DNA of 35,940 nucleotides from the NCBI GenBank assembly GCA_938003765.1, contig CALKYE010000216.1, positions 1-35,940 of the forward strand. The letters run 5' to 3'. Positions 1 to 7,444 of the stretch are shown here, piece after piece. Within the stretch, counting starts at the first letter, position 1. Each line of letters opens with the position of its first letter. Below the pieces are notes generated by a model. It saw only the letters and a list, made by a program, of their open reading frames with translations, did not search any database and was not told where the DNA came from. The DNA is from an uncultured Planctomycetia bacterium (lineage in GTDB: Bacteria; Planctomycetota; UBA1135; GCA-002686595). A program made the position numbers and the translations under genes.

Positions 1-271
1 TTCGTCCGTTCCGAGTTGGCGCCGCAGAGGATTCGTTGGCGTGACATCGGCGTGCGACGTCGCCTGGAGTCGCCAACTCGTCGAGAGAGCTCGCGAAGCT
101 CCGTGACACTGAGAAGGGGATGACCGCTCTGGCGACACCAGGGAGGACACCGGCGGAACGGGCGACGGCGGCGCAGCCGGCCGTCGTGTCGCGCCACGAC
201 TCTGCGCTGTGATGGCGGGAAGCCTTGGCTTGATGCTGGCGCCCGATAGCGCGGGCCGCGCCCCTCGCTCG
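1..271. other. Left-edge region without a recognised gene
   Basis: I see no protein I can recognise in this stretch. The one clear structure is a perfect 10-bp inverted repeat, CGAGTTGGCG at 12-21 and its complement at 71-80, separated by 49 bp. A 30-codon open frame begins at the ATG at 120 just after AGAAGGGG, but the purine run touches the start codon and the peptide has no recognisable character, so I do not call it a gene. Confidence 0.5.
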
Positions 272-385
272 CTAGAGCGTCTTCGTGCGCTCGGCGAGAT
301 CGTTTGCGCCTTCCAGCCAGCGGTCGTCACGGTGAGCGCGCCTCAGCGCACGATCGAGAGCCGACCGCGGCGCGGGCTCGAACAT
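272..385 (-). CDS. Possible small protein of 37 residues downstream of the asparaginase
   Basis: An open frame of 37 codons starts at ATG 385 and ends with TAG at 272-274. It lies on the same strand as the asparaginase and in the same frame, 30 nt beyond its TGA. The predicted peptide is highly charged and helix-forming (it contains RRAHRDDRWLEGANDLAERTK) and has no membrane segment. Third-position GC is about 75 percent, somewhat lower than in the clear genes here. No Shine-Dalgarno is visible. It does not resemble the missing C-terminal domain of a full asparaginase. I do not recognise it, and it may be chance. Confidence 0.25.
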   Translation of the reverse strand: MFEPAPRSALDRALRRAHRDDRWLEGANDLAERTKTL

Positions 386-415
386 CGCCCAGCGCCGCCG
401 CTCGAGCCGCGCAAC

Positions 416-913
416 TCAGTCGCACTCGCCGAACACACCGATCGCACGGTCCTTGCGCACGCGGTCGCCGCGCAGGTAACAGCCGTTCATCGCGACCCAC
501 ACTCCCGAGGGCAGCGCCTGAGCGAACGCGAGCGCGCTGCCGAGGTTGAACAGGCCGTCGGAGCTGCCGAAGGCGTAGGGAACCATCGCGCCCGTCAACA
601 CGATCGTCTTGTCGAGCGCAGCGGTGTGGAGCGCGCGCGCGGTGAGCTCCATCGTGTCCGTTCCGTGCGTGATGACGATGCGCGACTCGGGCGCAGCGCG
701 ACAGGCGGCGAGGATGCACGCGCGGTGCTCGTCGGTCATCTCGAGGCTGTCGATCAGCATCAGCGTCTCGATCTCGACCTGGAGCCGGCTGCGACCGAGC
801 GCGAGCATCTCCGGCACGTGCGTCGTCCCGAACCGCAGCTTGCCTTCGAGCTCGTCGTAGTTCTTGTCGAAGGTCCCGCCTGTGACGAGGATGCGCAGCG
901 CAGCAGCGTTCAT
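416..913 (-). CDS. Single-domain type I asparaginase-like protein
   Basis: This 165-residue protein matches the N-terminal domain of asparaginase/glutaminase enzymes, which hydrolyse L-asparagine to aspartate and ammonia. The sequence shows the first catalytic Thr motif TGGTFD (11-16), the second motif HGTDT (83-87) with its Thr-Asp pair, and DKTIVLTGAM (101-110), which carries the Lys position conserved in the family. Classical enzymes are about 330 residues with a second domain; here only the N-terminal domain is present and the gene ends cleanly, so it belongs to the short asparaginase-domain proteins rather than being an obvious truncation. I chose ATG 913 because GAGGG lies just upstream and homology begins there; ATG 949 would add 12 basic residues. 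Substrate and activity are inferred only; short versions may not act on free asparagine. Confidence 0.85.
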   Translation of the reverse strand: MNAAALRILVTGGTFDKNYDELEGKLRFGTTHVPEMLALGRSRLQVEIETLMLIDSLEMTDEHRACILAACRAAPESRIVITHGTDTMELTARALHTAALDKTIVLTGAMVPYAFGSSDGLFNLGSALAFAQALPSGVWVAMNGCYLRGDRVRKDRAIGVFGECD

Positions 914-986
914 GCCCTCATGATCGCCGCGCGAAGGGCGGCGCGCCATGGCGGCGGAGCGTCGTCGCGCGAAGGCGCCGCCGAGC

Positions 987-1418
987 TCAATCGTGGATCG
1001 GCCCGAAAGTCCACTCGAGCGCGTTGCGGTCGGGGTCGAGCACCTCGAACACCCACACCTCGCGACCCTCGAGCTTGGTGGGCGGGTTCTTCACCACCGC
1101 GCCCAGCTCCCGCGCGACCGCCGCGCGTTGCTCGAGCTCCTCGCGCGACGCGCAGGCGAACCCGATGTGCTCATGACTGCGCGTCTGGCGCGGGACCCAC
1201 GCGTGGAACAACTTGAGGAGCCAGCTCACGCGCCGGGGCTCGATCAACACGATGCGAAAGCCGCTGTGGCCCTCGGGCTCGAGCGTCGCGATCTCGCTGC
1301 GCCAGCGGTCGGCGTGCTGCTCCCGGCGCATCAGTCGGGCCGGCGCCATGCGCTCGTAGAACGCGATCGAACGCGCGAGGTCTGCAACTCGGAAGGCGAC
1401 GTGGTCACAATGGGGCAT
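987..1418 (-). CDS. VOC family (glyoxalase/bleomycin resistance-like) protein
   Basis: The 143-residue product has the vicinal oxygen chelate pattern of two beta-alpha-beta-beta-beta units. It starts with CDHVAFRVADLARSIAFYE, where His6 is the usual first metal ligand. A second-half HEHIGFAC carries another ligand position, and ALEWTF near the C-terminus carries the usual Glu. Members of this fold are metal-dependent lyases, isomerases or dioxygenases, or sequester antibiotics; the sequence does not allow a choice. It is transcribed toward the asparaginase gene, 73 bp away, and divergently from the lipoprotein gene at 1515. The start at ATG 1418 is the first residue of the conserved fold. Confidence 0.85.
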   Translation of the reverse strand: MPHCDHVAFRVADLARSIAFYERMAPARLMRREQHADRWRSEIATLEPEGHSGFRIVLIEPRRVSWLLKLFHAWVPRQTRSHEHIGFACASREELEQRAAVARELGAVVKNPPTKLEGREVWVFEVLDPDRNALEWTFGPIHD

Positions 1419-1514
1419 GGCTCTGCGCCAAGCGTACTGCGCCGCGCCCGTTCGCCTCGGCGCACGCCGCGGGCGTTCCGATCGAGACAGGCAACCGAGC
1501 TGGAACTCACCCCC

Positions 1515-2336
1515 ATGGCAAGTCCTCGCACCAACTGGCTCGGAACCCTCCTCCTGACGCTCGGCGCGTCGTTGCTCGCGAGCTGCTCGAGCACGCGCGT
1601 CGACCTCGCCGCGTGGCGCGCGAGTCAGGTGGCCGCGCCGCTCGTCGCGCCGGATGTCGCCTCCGAGCTCGACGCCCTCGAGCGTCGGCGCAACGAACGC
1701 GACTTGCGCGGCGCACGTCAGCTCGCCCTCGCCCTCGCGGCGGCCGTCCCCGGCGACGCTCGCGTGCTCAGCGCGGCCTCGCGCGCGGAAAGCGACGCCA
1801 TGACGTTCTTCTCGGCCGAGGATCGCAAGGCGCGGGACCATGCAGCGGCGAGCGCGCTGGACTACGCGGAACGCGCAGAGGCGGCGGGCGCGAGTTCGGC
1901 CGCGGCGCTCGGACAGCTCGCGTGGGCGCTCGGCACGACCACGCACCTGCAGCCGATGTTCGAACGCGCCGGCCACGCGTCGCGAACGGTTCGGGCCGCG
2001 GAGCGCGCGCTGGAGGCCGACGCGGAGCAGACCACCGCCCACGCGACGCTCGCGCTGGTCCACCTGCGTCTCGAGACGTTGCCGTGGATCGCCTCGGTCA
2101 TGGCCTTCGGCGCTCCGAAGTCGAGCCTGAAGGAGGCGGAGCAGCACGCGCGGCGCGCCTGCGAACTCGAGCCGAGCCGCGAGAATCGCCAGATCCTCGC
2201 CAAGGTCCTCATCGCGCGCGGACAGCGCGACCAAGCCCGCGCGCTGCTCGACCTCGCGCTCGCGGCCCCCGCGCAGCATCCGCGCGACGACGCGCTCGAG
2301 CCGGCGCTGCGGACCCTGCGGCGCTCACTAGACTGA
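1515..2336 (+). CDS. TPR-like lipoprotein
   Basis: A 273-residue protein with a lipoprotein signal peptide: a hydrophobic stretch (residues 8-22) leading to the lipobox LLASC, with lipidated Cys24. The rest is almost entirely alpha-helical and Ala/Leu/Arg-rich, with helix pairs of TPR character such as AAERALEADAEQTTAHATLAL. It should therefore be a membrane-anchored scaffold of TPR-like repeats facing the periplasm. The gene stops 4 nt before the CRTAC1-type gene at 2341 and is probably co-transcribed with it. That neighbour also starts with a helical repeat region, which suggests a joint role. I do not recognise a specific family. The start ATG 1515 puts the signal peptide directly at the N-terminus. 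Confidence 0.75.
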   Translation: MASPRTNWLGTLLLTLGASLLASCSSTRVDLAAWRASQVAAPLVAPDVASELDALERRRNERDLRGARQLALALAAAVPGDARVLSAASRAESDAMTFFSAEDRKARDHAAASALDYAERAEAAGASSAAALGQLAWALGTTTHLQPMFERAGHASRTVRAAERALEADAEQTTAHATLALVHLRLETLPWIASVMAFGAPKSSLKEAEQHARRACELEPSRENRQILAKVLIARGQRDQARALLDLALAAPAQHPRDDALEPALRTLRRSLD

Positions 2337-2340
2337 GCGG

Positions 2341-4497
2341 ATGCTCACGCCGACTTCGCTGCTCGCGGCCGCGCTGCTCCCGCTGGCGACCACGCCGCAG
2401 GACGCCAAGCCCACGAACCCGGTCCAGGAGAGCCACGCGCGCATGGTGGCGACGCTGGCCACTCTGCGCGACGAAGCGTTGCGCTCCAATCCGTTCTTCG
2501 GCTTCGCGGCCGTCGAGCAATCGCGCAGCGCGCTCGCCGCGCTCCCCGCGGGCGAGAAGCCCAAACAGCGTTGGCAACTGCTGCGCGACATGGGCTTCCA
2601 CCTGCTGCGGCTGGGCAGCGTCGAGGACGCCATCCGCGTCTATGACCAGGCGCGCGAGATCGTTCAGAAGCACCCGAAGATGTTCTCGCCGGGCGAAGCG
2701 GCGGACACCGCGTTCGAGCTGGGCCTGGCGTGCTTCCGCTTGGGCGAGACCGCCAACTGCGTCGCGCAGCACTGCGAGGCGAGCTGCATCTTCCCGATCC
2801 AAGGCGGCGGCGTTCACCAGGACAAGAACGGCTCGACCAAGGCCATCGCGCTGTTCGAGTGGATGCTGCAGCACAAGCCGGAACACGCCGGCGCGCGTTG
2901 GCTGCTCAACCTCGCCGCGATGACGCTCGGCGAGCACCCCGAACGCGTCCCCGAGAAGCACCGCTTGGACTTCAAGCGACTGGAGAGCGACGGCGAGTTC
3001 CCGCGCTTCGTCGACGTCGCGCGCGCGAAGGGCTTGGGCGAACCCACTCTGGCGGGCGGAGTGATCGCCGACGACTTCGACGGCGACGGCGTGCTCGACC
3101 TGGTGAACTGCAACTGGGGAGCGCACGAGCAACTTCGCTTCTGGAAGGGCGCGCCCGACGGCGGCTACGTGGAGCGCACCAGCGAAGCGGGCTTGGAGGG
3201 CATCCTCGGCGGCCTGCACCTCACGCACGCGGACTTCGACAACGACGGCGACCTCGACCTGTTCGTGCTGCGCGGCGCGTGGATGCGCCAGCACGGGCGC
3301 TGGCCCAATTCACTGTTGCGCAACGAGGGAGGCGCGCGCTTCGTCGACGTCACGCATGCGCTGGGCATGGTCGAGCCCATGCTCCCGACGCAGGTGGCCG
3401 CGTGGGCCGACTACGACCGCGACGGCGACCTCGACCTGTTCGTCGGCAACGAAGCGAGTCCCGAGCAGCCCGCGCCGTGCCAACTGTGGCGCAACGACGG
3501 CGCGCGTTTCGTCGACGTCGCGGCGAGCGCGGGCGTCACGAATGAGCGCTACACCAAGGGCGCGGCGTGGGGCGACGTCGACGGCGACGGCCTGCCCGAC
3601 CTGTACGTCTCGAACAACGGACAAGCCAACCGGCTCTATCGCAACAAGGGCGACGGCACGTTCGAGGACGTCGCCGCCAAGGCCGGTGTCGAGCTTCCGA
3701 TCGCGAGCTTCTCGACCTGGTTCTTCGACTACGACAACGACGGCGCGCTCGACCTGTTCGTCGCGAGCTACTACCCGTTCCTCGAGCCGTACGTCGCGTG
3801 GGTGGCCGGCGCGGGCGGCGGCTTCGAGCCGCAGGCCTTGTACAAGGGCGACGGGCGCGGCGGATTCCGCAACGTGACGCTCGAGGTCGGACTGGCGCGC
3901 CCCAATTGCACGATGGGCTCGAACTTCGGCGACCTCGACAACGACGGGTTCGACGACATCTACCTCGCCACGGGATATCCCAACTACGAGGGGCTGATGC
4001 CGAACCTCACGCTGCACAACCGCGGCGGCAAGCGCTTCGCCGACGTCAGCGCGGCGTCGGGCATGGGGCATCTGCAGAAGGGCCACGGCGTCGCCGTGTT
4101 CGACTGCGACCGCGATGGCGACCTCGACGTGCTCGAGGACCTCGGCGGCGCCTTCCCCGGCGACGGCTTCGCGAGCGCGCTGTTCGAGAACCCCGGCAAC
4201 GCCAACCAGTGGCTGGAGCTGACGCTCGAGGGCCGTCGCTCCAACCGCAGCGCGATCGGCGCGCGAGTGCGCGTCGACGTGCGCGAGGGCGACAGCACGC
4301 GCTCGATCCACCGCATGGTCTCGTGCGGCTCGAGCTTCGGCGGGAATCCGCTCACGCTGCACTTCGGCCTGGGCGGCGCGCAGCGCGTCGAAGCGCTCGA
4401 AGTGCAGTGGCCGGCGACCGGCGAGCGCCAGACGTTTCAGAACGTCGCCGCGAAGCGCCGCGTGAAGCTGATCGAAGGCGAGAGCGAGCTGCGCTGA
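2341..4497 (+). CDS. CRTAC1-type secreted protein with TPR-like region, VCBS/FG-GAP repeats and ASPIC/UnbV domain
   Basis: A 718-residue secreted protein. Residues 1-20 form a signal peptide. Residues 25-215 are helical with TPR character (for example LLRLGSVEDAIRVYDQAREI). Seven calcium-binding VCBS/FG-GAP blades follow, each with a D-x-D-x-DG-x-x-D loop, including DFDGDGVLDL, DFDNDGDLDL, DYDRDGDLDL, DVDGDGLPDL, DYDNDGALDL, DLDNDGFDDI and DCDRDGDLDV. The C-terminal 90 residues are an ASPIC/UnbV domain (SNRSAIGARVRVDV ... LHFGLG ... VQWPATG). Seven blades imply a beta-propeller. This architecture is abundant in Planctomycetota, Acidobacteriota and Verrucomicrobiota; its role there is not established, with carbohydrate or protein binding at the surface as the usual guess. 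It lies 4 nt after the lipoprotein gene. Confidence 0.9.
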   Translation: MLTPTSLLAAALLPLATTPQDAKPTNPVQESHARMVATLATLRDEALRSNPFFGFAAVEQSRSALAALPAGEKPKQRWQLLRDMGFHLLRLGSVEDAIRVYDQAREIVQKHPKMFSPGEAADTAFELGLACFRLGETANCVAQHCEASCIFPIQGGGVHQDKNGSTKAIALFEWMLQHKPEHAGARWLLNLAAMTLGEHPERVPEKHRLDFKRLESDGEFPRFVDVARAKGLGEPTLAGGVIADDFDGDGVLDLVNCNWGAHEQLRFWKGAPDGGYVERTSEAGLEGILGGLHLTHADFDNDGDLDLFVLRGAWMRQHGRWPNSLLRNEGGARFVDVTHALGMVEPMLPTQVAAWADYDRDGDLDLFVGNEASPEQPAPCQLWRNDGARFVDVAASAGVTNERYTKGAAWGDVDGDGLPDLYVSNNGQANRLYRNKGDGTFEDVAAKAGVELPIASFSTWFFDYDNDGALDLFVASYYPFLEPYVAWVAGAGGGFEPQALYKGDGRGGFRNVTLEVGLARPNCTMGSNFGDLDNDGFDDIYLATGYPNYEGLMPNLTLHNRGGKRFADVSAASGMGHLQKGHGVAVFDCDRDGDLDVLEDLGGAFPGDGFASALFENPGNANQWLELTLEGRRSNRSAIGARVRVDVREGDSTRSIHRMVSCGSSFGGNPLTLHFGLGGAQRVEALEVQWPATGERQTFQNVAAKRRVKLIEGESELR

Positions 4498-4531
4498 GCG
4501 CCGCGCGCCCCGGAGGGCCGCGGGAGCGAAC

Positions 4532-5635
4532 TCAGGGCAGGATCGCGATGCGCAGCGCGTCGCTCGAGTTGAACGAGCCCGCGGGATTGCCCGGATCGCG
4601 GCTGAACCACTGAACGTGGACGACCGCGCCCGTCACGAGCGCGGGATCGACGCCCGACGCGATGCGCGCGTTGAAGTCGAACGTGAAGGCGCCGCTGCAG
4701 TCGATTCCCGTCGCGTTGCCGCCCGAATGCTGCGGCGCGGTGCGCACGAGCGGCGGCGCGACGCACAAGAGGCCGCCGAGGAAGGGCTGCGCCGCCGGGC
4801 CGCTGACTCCGTACACCAGCGCGCCGGACTTCTGATTGAGCGCCTGCGAGAGCGTGACGTGGAAGCCCGAGCCCGCGCTCGCGCTGGGAAGGCCGGTCCA
4901 ACCGATGGCCGGCGCGCAACCGGCGCTGGACACGCGCGAGGTGCAGTAGGCGAGCACCGGCGGCGGCGTGTAGTCGATCACCAGCTTGGGGCGCTCCGCG
5001 TCGAGCGCGGCCTCGCGCGAGCCGAGCACCTTGGTCGTGTTCGAGACGGTCTCGACGTCGAGCTTGAGCAGCCAACCGAAGTTGCTCGCGGGTTGATCGA
5101 GCCAGCTCTGCACGTCCGCGACCGTGAGCGCCGTCGACGGCCAGGTGTAGGTGGCGAAGCTGTCGAGCACGAGCTGCGCGCTGACGGAGGAATCGAAGTC
5201 CCCGCCGGGGCTCGTCCACAGCGCTGCGGGGAAGAACGTGTTCAGCCAGGTCGCGTCGCCGGGCTCGGCCGGCGCGCCCTGACCGCTGGTCGTGTTCGAA
5301 GCGCCCTCGCCCCAATCCTGGAGCACGCGGTGCAGCTCGACCGTGCGCGCGCCCGTGTTGCCGCTGGTGTTGGCGAGCACGAGCTGCGCCGAGTTGACCG
5401 TCGAACCGGGCGGCAGCGCCGCGGCGACGTCGAAGCGCAGAACAGCGCGGCGAATCGGCGCCGTCGAGGCGCCTCCGGCGCGCCCGACGATCAGCACCGG
5501 CCCGGAGCCGTTGGCGATGGCGCCAGCGGGGTCGCTGAACAACGTGCCGTCGCGCGAGGCGACCAGCGTGGCGAGCTCGGCGTGCGCGAGCGGGGCGAGC
5601 GCGAGAACGCTCGTCAGGGTCAAGGTGCGGATCAT
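4532..5635 (-). CDS. Secreted DNRLRE-like protein with shared Cys-rich C-terminal domain
   Basis: A 367-residue secreted protein with a signal peptide (1-19, ending in AHA). Residues 20-225 look like a DNRLRE/disaggregatase-related beta-sandwich domain: it opens with VASRDGTLFSDP, contains RRAVLRFDVAAALPPGSTV followed by AQLVLANTSG, a Trp-Gly motif (DWGEG), WLNTFFPAA, and ends with ERPKLVIDYTPPP. That pattern is typical of the family. Residues 230-367 are the C-terminal domain that also ends three other proteins in this window (YCTSR, GC-x-P, FLGGLLCV, RTAPQHSGG, DCSGAFTFDF, QWFSRDP). The first domain probably binds a surface polysaccharide or matrix; the second is likely a sorting or anchoring module. 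Both roles are inferred. The gene is divergent from the rhodanese gene at 5743. Confidence 0.82.
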   Translation of the reverse strand: MIRTLTLTSVLALAPLAHAELATLVASRDGTLFSDPAGAIANGSGPVLIVGRAGGASTAPIRRAVLRFDVAAALPPGSTVNSAQLVLANTSGNTGARTVELHRVLQDWGEGASNTTSGQGAPAEPGDATWLNTFFPAALWTSPGGDFDSSVSAQLVLDSFATYTWPSTALTVADVQSWLDQPASNFGWLLKLDVETVSNTTKVLGSREAALDAERPKLVIDYTPPPVLAYCTSRVSSAGCAPAIGWTGLPSASAGSGFHVTLSQALNQKSGALVYGVSGPAAQPFLGGLLCVAPPLVRTAPQHSGGNATGIDCSGAFTFDFNARIASGVDPALVTGAVVHVQWFSRDPGNPAGSFNSSDALRIAILP

Positions 5636-5742
5636 GGATGCGAAGACTGGGGCAGTGACGAGCGAACCCGGAAAGCCTATCCCATGTTCGCGCGCGCCGC
5701 TGGACGCTCGCGCTCCACGCGACCCACCCGCTCCACTCCGCC

Positions 5743-6711
5743 ATGCAAGCGCTTCGACAGGCCCTGGTCCGCTCCACGTTGTTCACGCTCCTCGCGAGCT
5801 CCGGACTGCTGATGCCCGTGGCGGCAGGTCTGGCCGCGCTGGCGCTTTCGAGCTGCGCTGCGACCGCTCCGCGCCGAGCGTGCGCGCTCGAAGATCTGGT
5901 CAGCGCCGGTGAAGTCGCCGCGCTGCGCGAGTGTTGCGGCGAAGACCTGGTCGTGTTCGACGTGCGCGAGCGCGCCGAGTACGACGCGGGACACCTCGAC
6001 GGAGCGCTCGCGCTCCCCTACGCGCAGTGGGAGCAGCTCAGCCTCAGCGCGGAGAGCGGATTGACGCACGAACAGGCCTGGATCGAGCGCATCGGTTCGC
6101 TCGGCGTCGACTCGAACGACTGCGTGCTCGTCTACGACGGCGGCAAGATGACGCAGGCGGCTCGAGTGTGGTTCGTGCTGCAGCACTTCGGCGTCGAGAA
6201 CGTCGCAGTGATCGACGGCGGACACCCGGCGCTCCAACGAGCGGCCGCCGAAGGCAAGTGCGCGTTGAGCACGGCGAGCACGACCCGTGCGCCGGCGAAG
6301 TTCACCCCGGGAGCGCGAGGCGCGATCGGGTTGATCGAGCGCGAGGCGCTCAAGCGTTCGATCGAGCGCGGCGAGGCGCAGGTGCTCGACGTGCGCACTC
6401 GCGCCGAGTTCCTCGGCGAGGACCTGCGCAAGAACGCGCGCGGCGGCCACCTGCCGACCGCGATCAACCTGCCGCACCAGCAATTGCTCGACGAGCGCGG
6501 CCAGCTCCTGCCGACGCACGAGCTCGAGCGCCTGCTGCGCGAAGCCGGTTGCGAGCGTGGCCGTCCGCTCGTGACGCACTGCGACGGCGGCGGACGCGCG
6601 GCGCTGGCGGCGCTCGCCGCGGCGCGAGCCGGCTACGGGCCCGTGCTCAACTACTACCTGAGCTTCGGCGACTGGGCGAAGGACTCGAGCTGCCCCGTGG
6701 TGAAGGACTGA
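5743..6711 (+). CDS. Double-rhodanese sulfurtransferase lipoprotein
   Basis: A 322-residue protein with a lipoprotein signal whose lipobox LSSC puts the lipidated Cys at 38. Two rhodanese domains follow, at about 50-165 and 190-318. The second contains the active-site loop HCDGGGRAA with catalytic Cys280, which would carry the persulfide. The first has VYDGGKMTQAAR at the equivalent place, with Asp where Cys would be, as is usual for the inactive structural domain of thiosulfate and 3-mercaptopyruvate sulfurtransferases. DVRERAEYDAGHLDGA and DVRTRAEFLGEDL are the conserved rhodanese N-motifs. The enzyme would transfer sulfane sulfur from thiosulfate or mercaptopyruvate to cyanide or thiols. 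Periplasmic membrane anchoring is inferred from the lipobox. The donor cannot be decided from sequence. Confidence 0.9.
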   Translation: MQALRQALVRSTLFTLLASSGLLMPVAAGLAALALSSCAATAPRRACALEDLVSAGEVAALRECCGEDLVVFDVRERAEYDAGHLDGALALPYAQWEQLSLSAESGLTHEQAWIERIGSLGVDSNDCVLVYDGGKMTQAARVWFVLQHFGVENVAVIDGGHPALQRAAAEGKCALSTASTTRAPAKFTPGARGAIGLIEREALKRSIERGEAQVLDVRTRAEFLGEDLRKNARGGHLPTAINLPHQQLLDERGQLLPTHELERLLREAGCERGRPLVTHCDGGGRAALAALAAARAGYGPVLNYYLSFGDWAKDSSCPVVKD

Positions 6712-6776
6712 GAGCTCCAGGAGCGAGCGGAGACGCGAACGTCGGCGCATCGCTCGACGGCGCGATTGGCGCGGCT

Positions 6777-7424
6777 CTAGTCCCCGATCGAACGGCGGCG
6801 CGCTTCGAACAGCTCGCGCACCTTGTCCGGGCCGTCGACCTCGAGCGCGATCGACTTGAGGAAGCCGTCGTGGATGTCGTAGACGAGCCCGTGGAGCAGC
6901 GGACGGCGGCCGCGCTTCCACGCGTTCTGCACGACCGGCGTGCGCGCGAGGTTGTAGACCTGCCGCAACACGTTGAGGTCGACGACGCGCTTGAAGCGCT
7001 CGTCTTCGCCGGGCGACGCTTCGAGCTCGCTCGCGTGGCGACGGACCGTGTCGCGCACGCCCGCGAGCCAGTAGTCCACCAGGCCGTAGCTCTCGGTCCC
7101 CATCGCGGCCTTCACGCCGCCGCACTGGTAGTGCCCGCAGACGATGACGTGCTTCACGTCGAGGACCTCGATCGCGTACTGCAGCACCGAGAGCAGGTTC
7201 AGGTCGGCGCTGACGACCTGATTGGCGATGTTGCGGTGCACGAACATCTCGCCCGGCGAGACGCCGGTCAGCGTCTCGATCGGCACGCGGCTGTCCGCGC
7301 AACCGATGAACAGGAAGTGCGGCTCCTGCTTGCCCGCGCGGCGCTTGAAGAAGTCCGGGTCCGCGCTGGTGACCTCTTCGACGATCTTGCGGTTGTTGTC
7401 GAACAGGCGCTTGAGGTTTTCCAC
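6777..7424 (-). CDS. can: Beta-class carbonic anhydrase
   Basis: A 215-residue beta-carbonic anhydrase, which interconverts CO2 and bicarbonate with a zinc ion. Zinc ligands are visible as Cys42 and Asp44 in GCADSRVP, and His98 and Cys101 in CGHYQCGG. GEMFVHRNIANQV is the conserved structural motif. The length is that of the E. coli Can subgroup. The start is a GTG at 7424: homology begins exactly there (VENLKRLFDNN), and there is no ATG between it and the end of the upstream gene. The only purine-rich stretch upstream (CAGGG) is weak. The GTG lies 20 nt after the stop of the SulP transporter gene, so the two are an operon and translation may be coupled. The pair suggests uptake of bicarbonate and its conversion in the cytoplasm. 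Confidence 0.95.
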   Translation of the reverse strand: MENLKRLFDNNRKIVEEVTSADPDFFKRRAGKQEPHFLFIGCADSRVPIETLTGVSPGEMFVHRNIANQVVSADLNLLSVLQYAIEVLDVKHVIVCGHYQCGGVKAAMGTESYGLVDYWLAGVRDTVRRHASELEASPGEDERFKRVVDLNVLRQVYNLARTPVVQNAWKRGRRPLLHGLVYDIHDGFLKSIALEVDGPDKVRELFEARRRSIGD

Positions 7425-7444
7425 GTGCGTGAGGCCCTGGGTTT

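Noticed and set aside
120..212. Thirty-codon ORF after AGAAGGGG
   Set aside because: The purine run touches the ATG, so ribosome spacing is wrong, and the peptide has no recognisable feature.
209..1216. Long plus-strand open frame over the asparaginase and VOC genes
   Set aside because: The product is a low-complexity Arg/Ala/Glu-rich sequence with no domain; the opposite strand encodes recognisable enzymes with intact motifs. In DNA this GC-rich, antisense frames stay open by chance.
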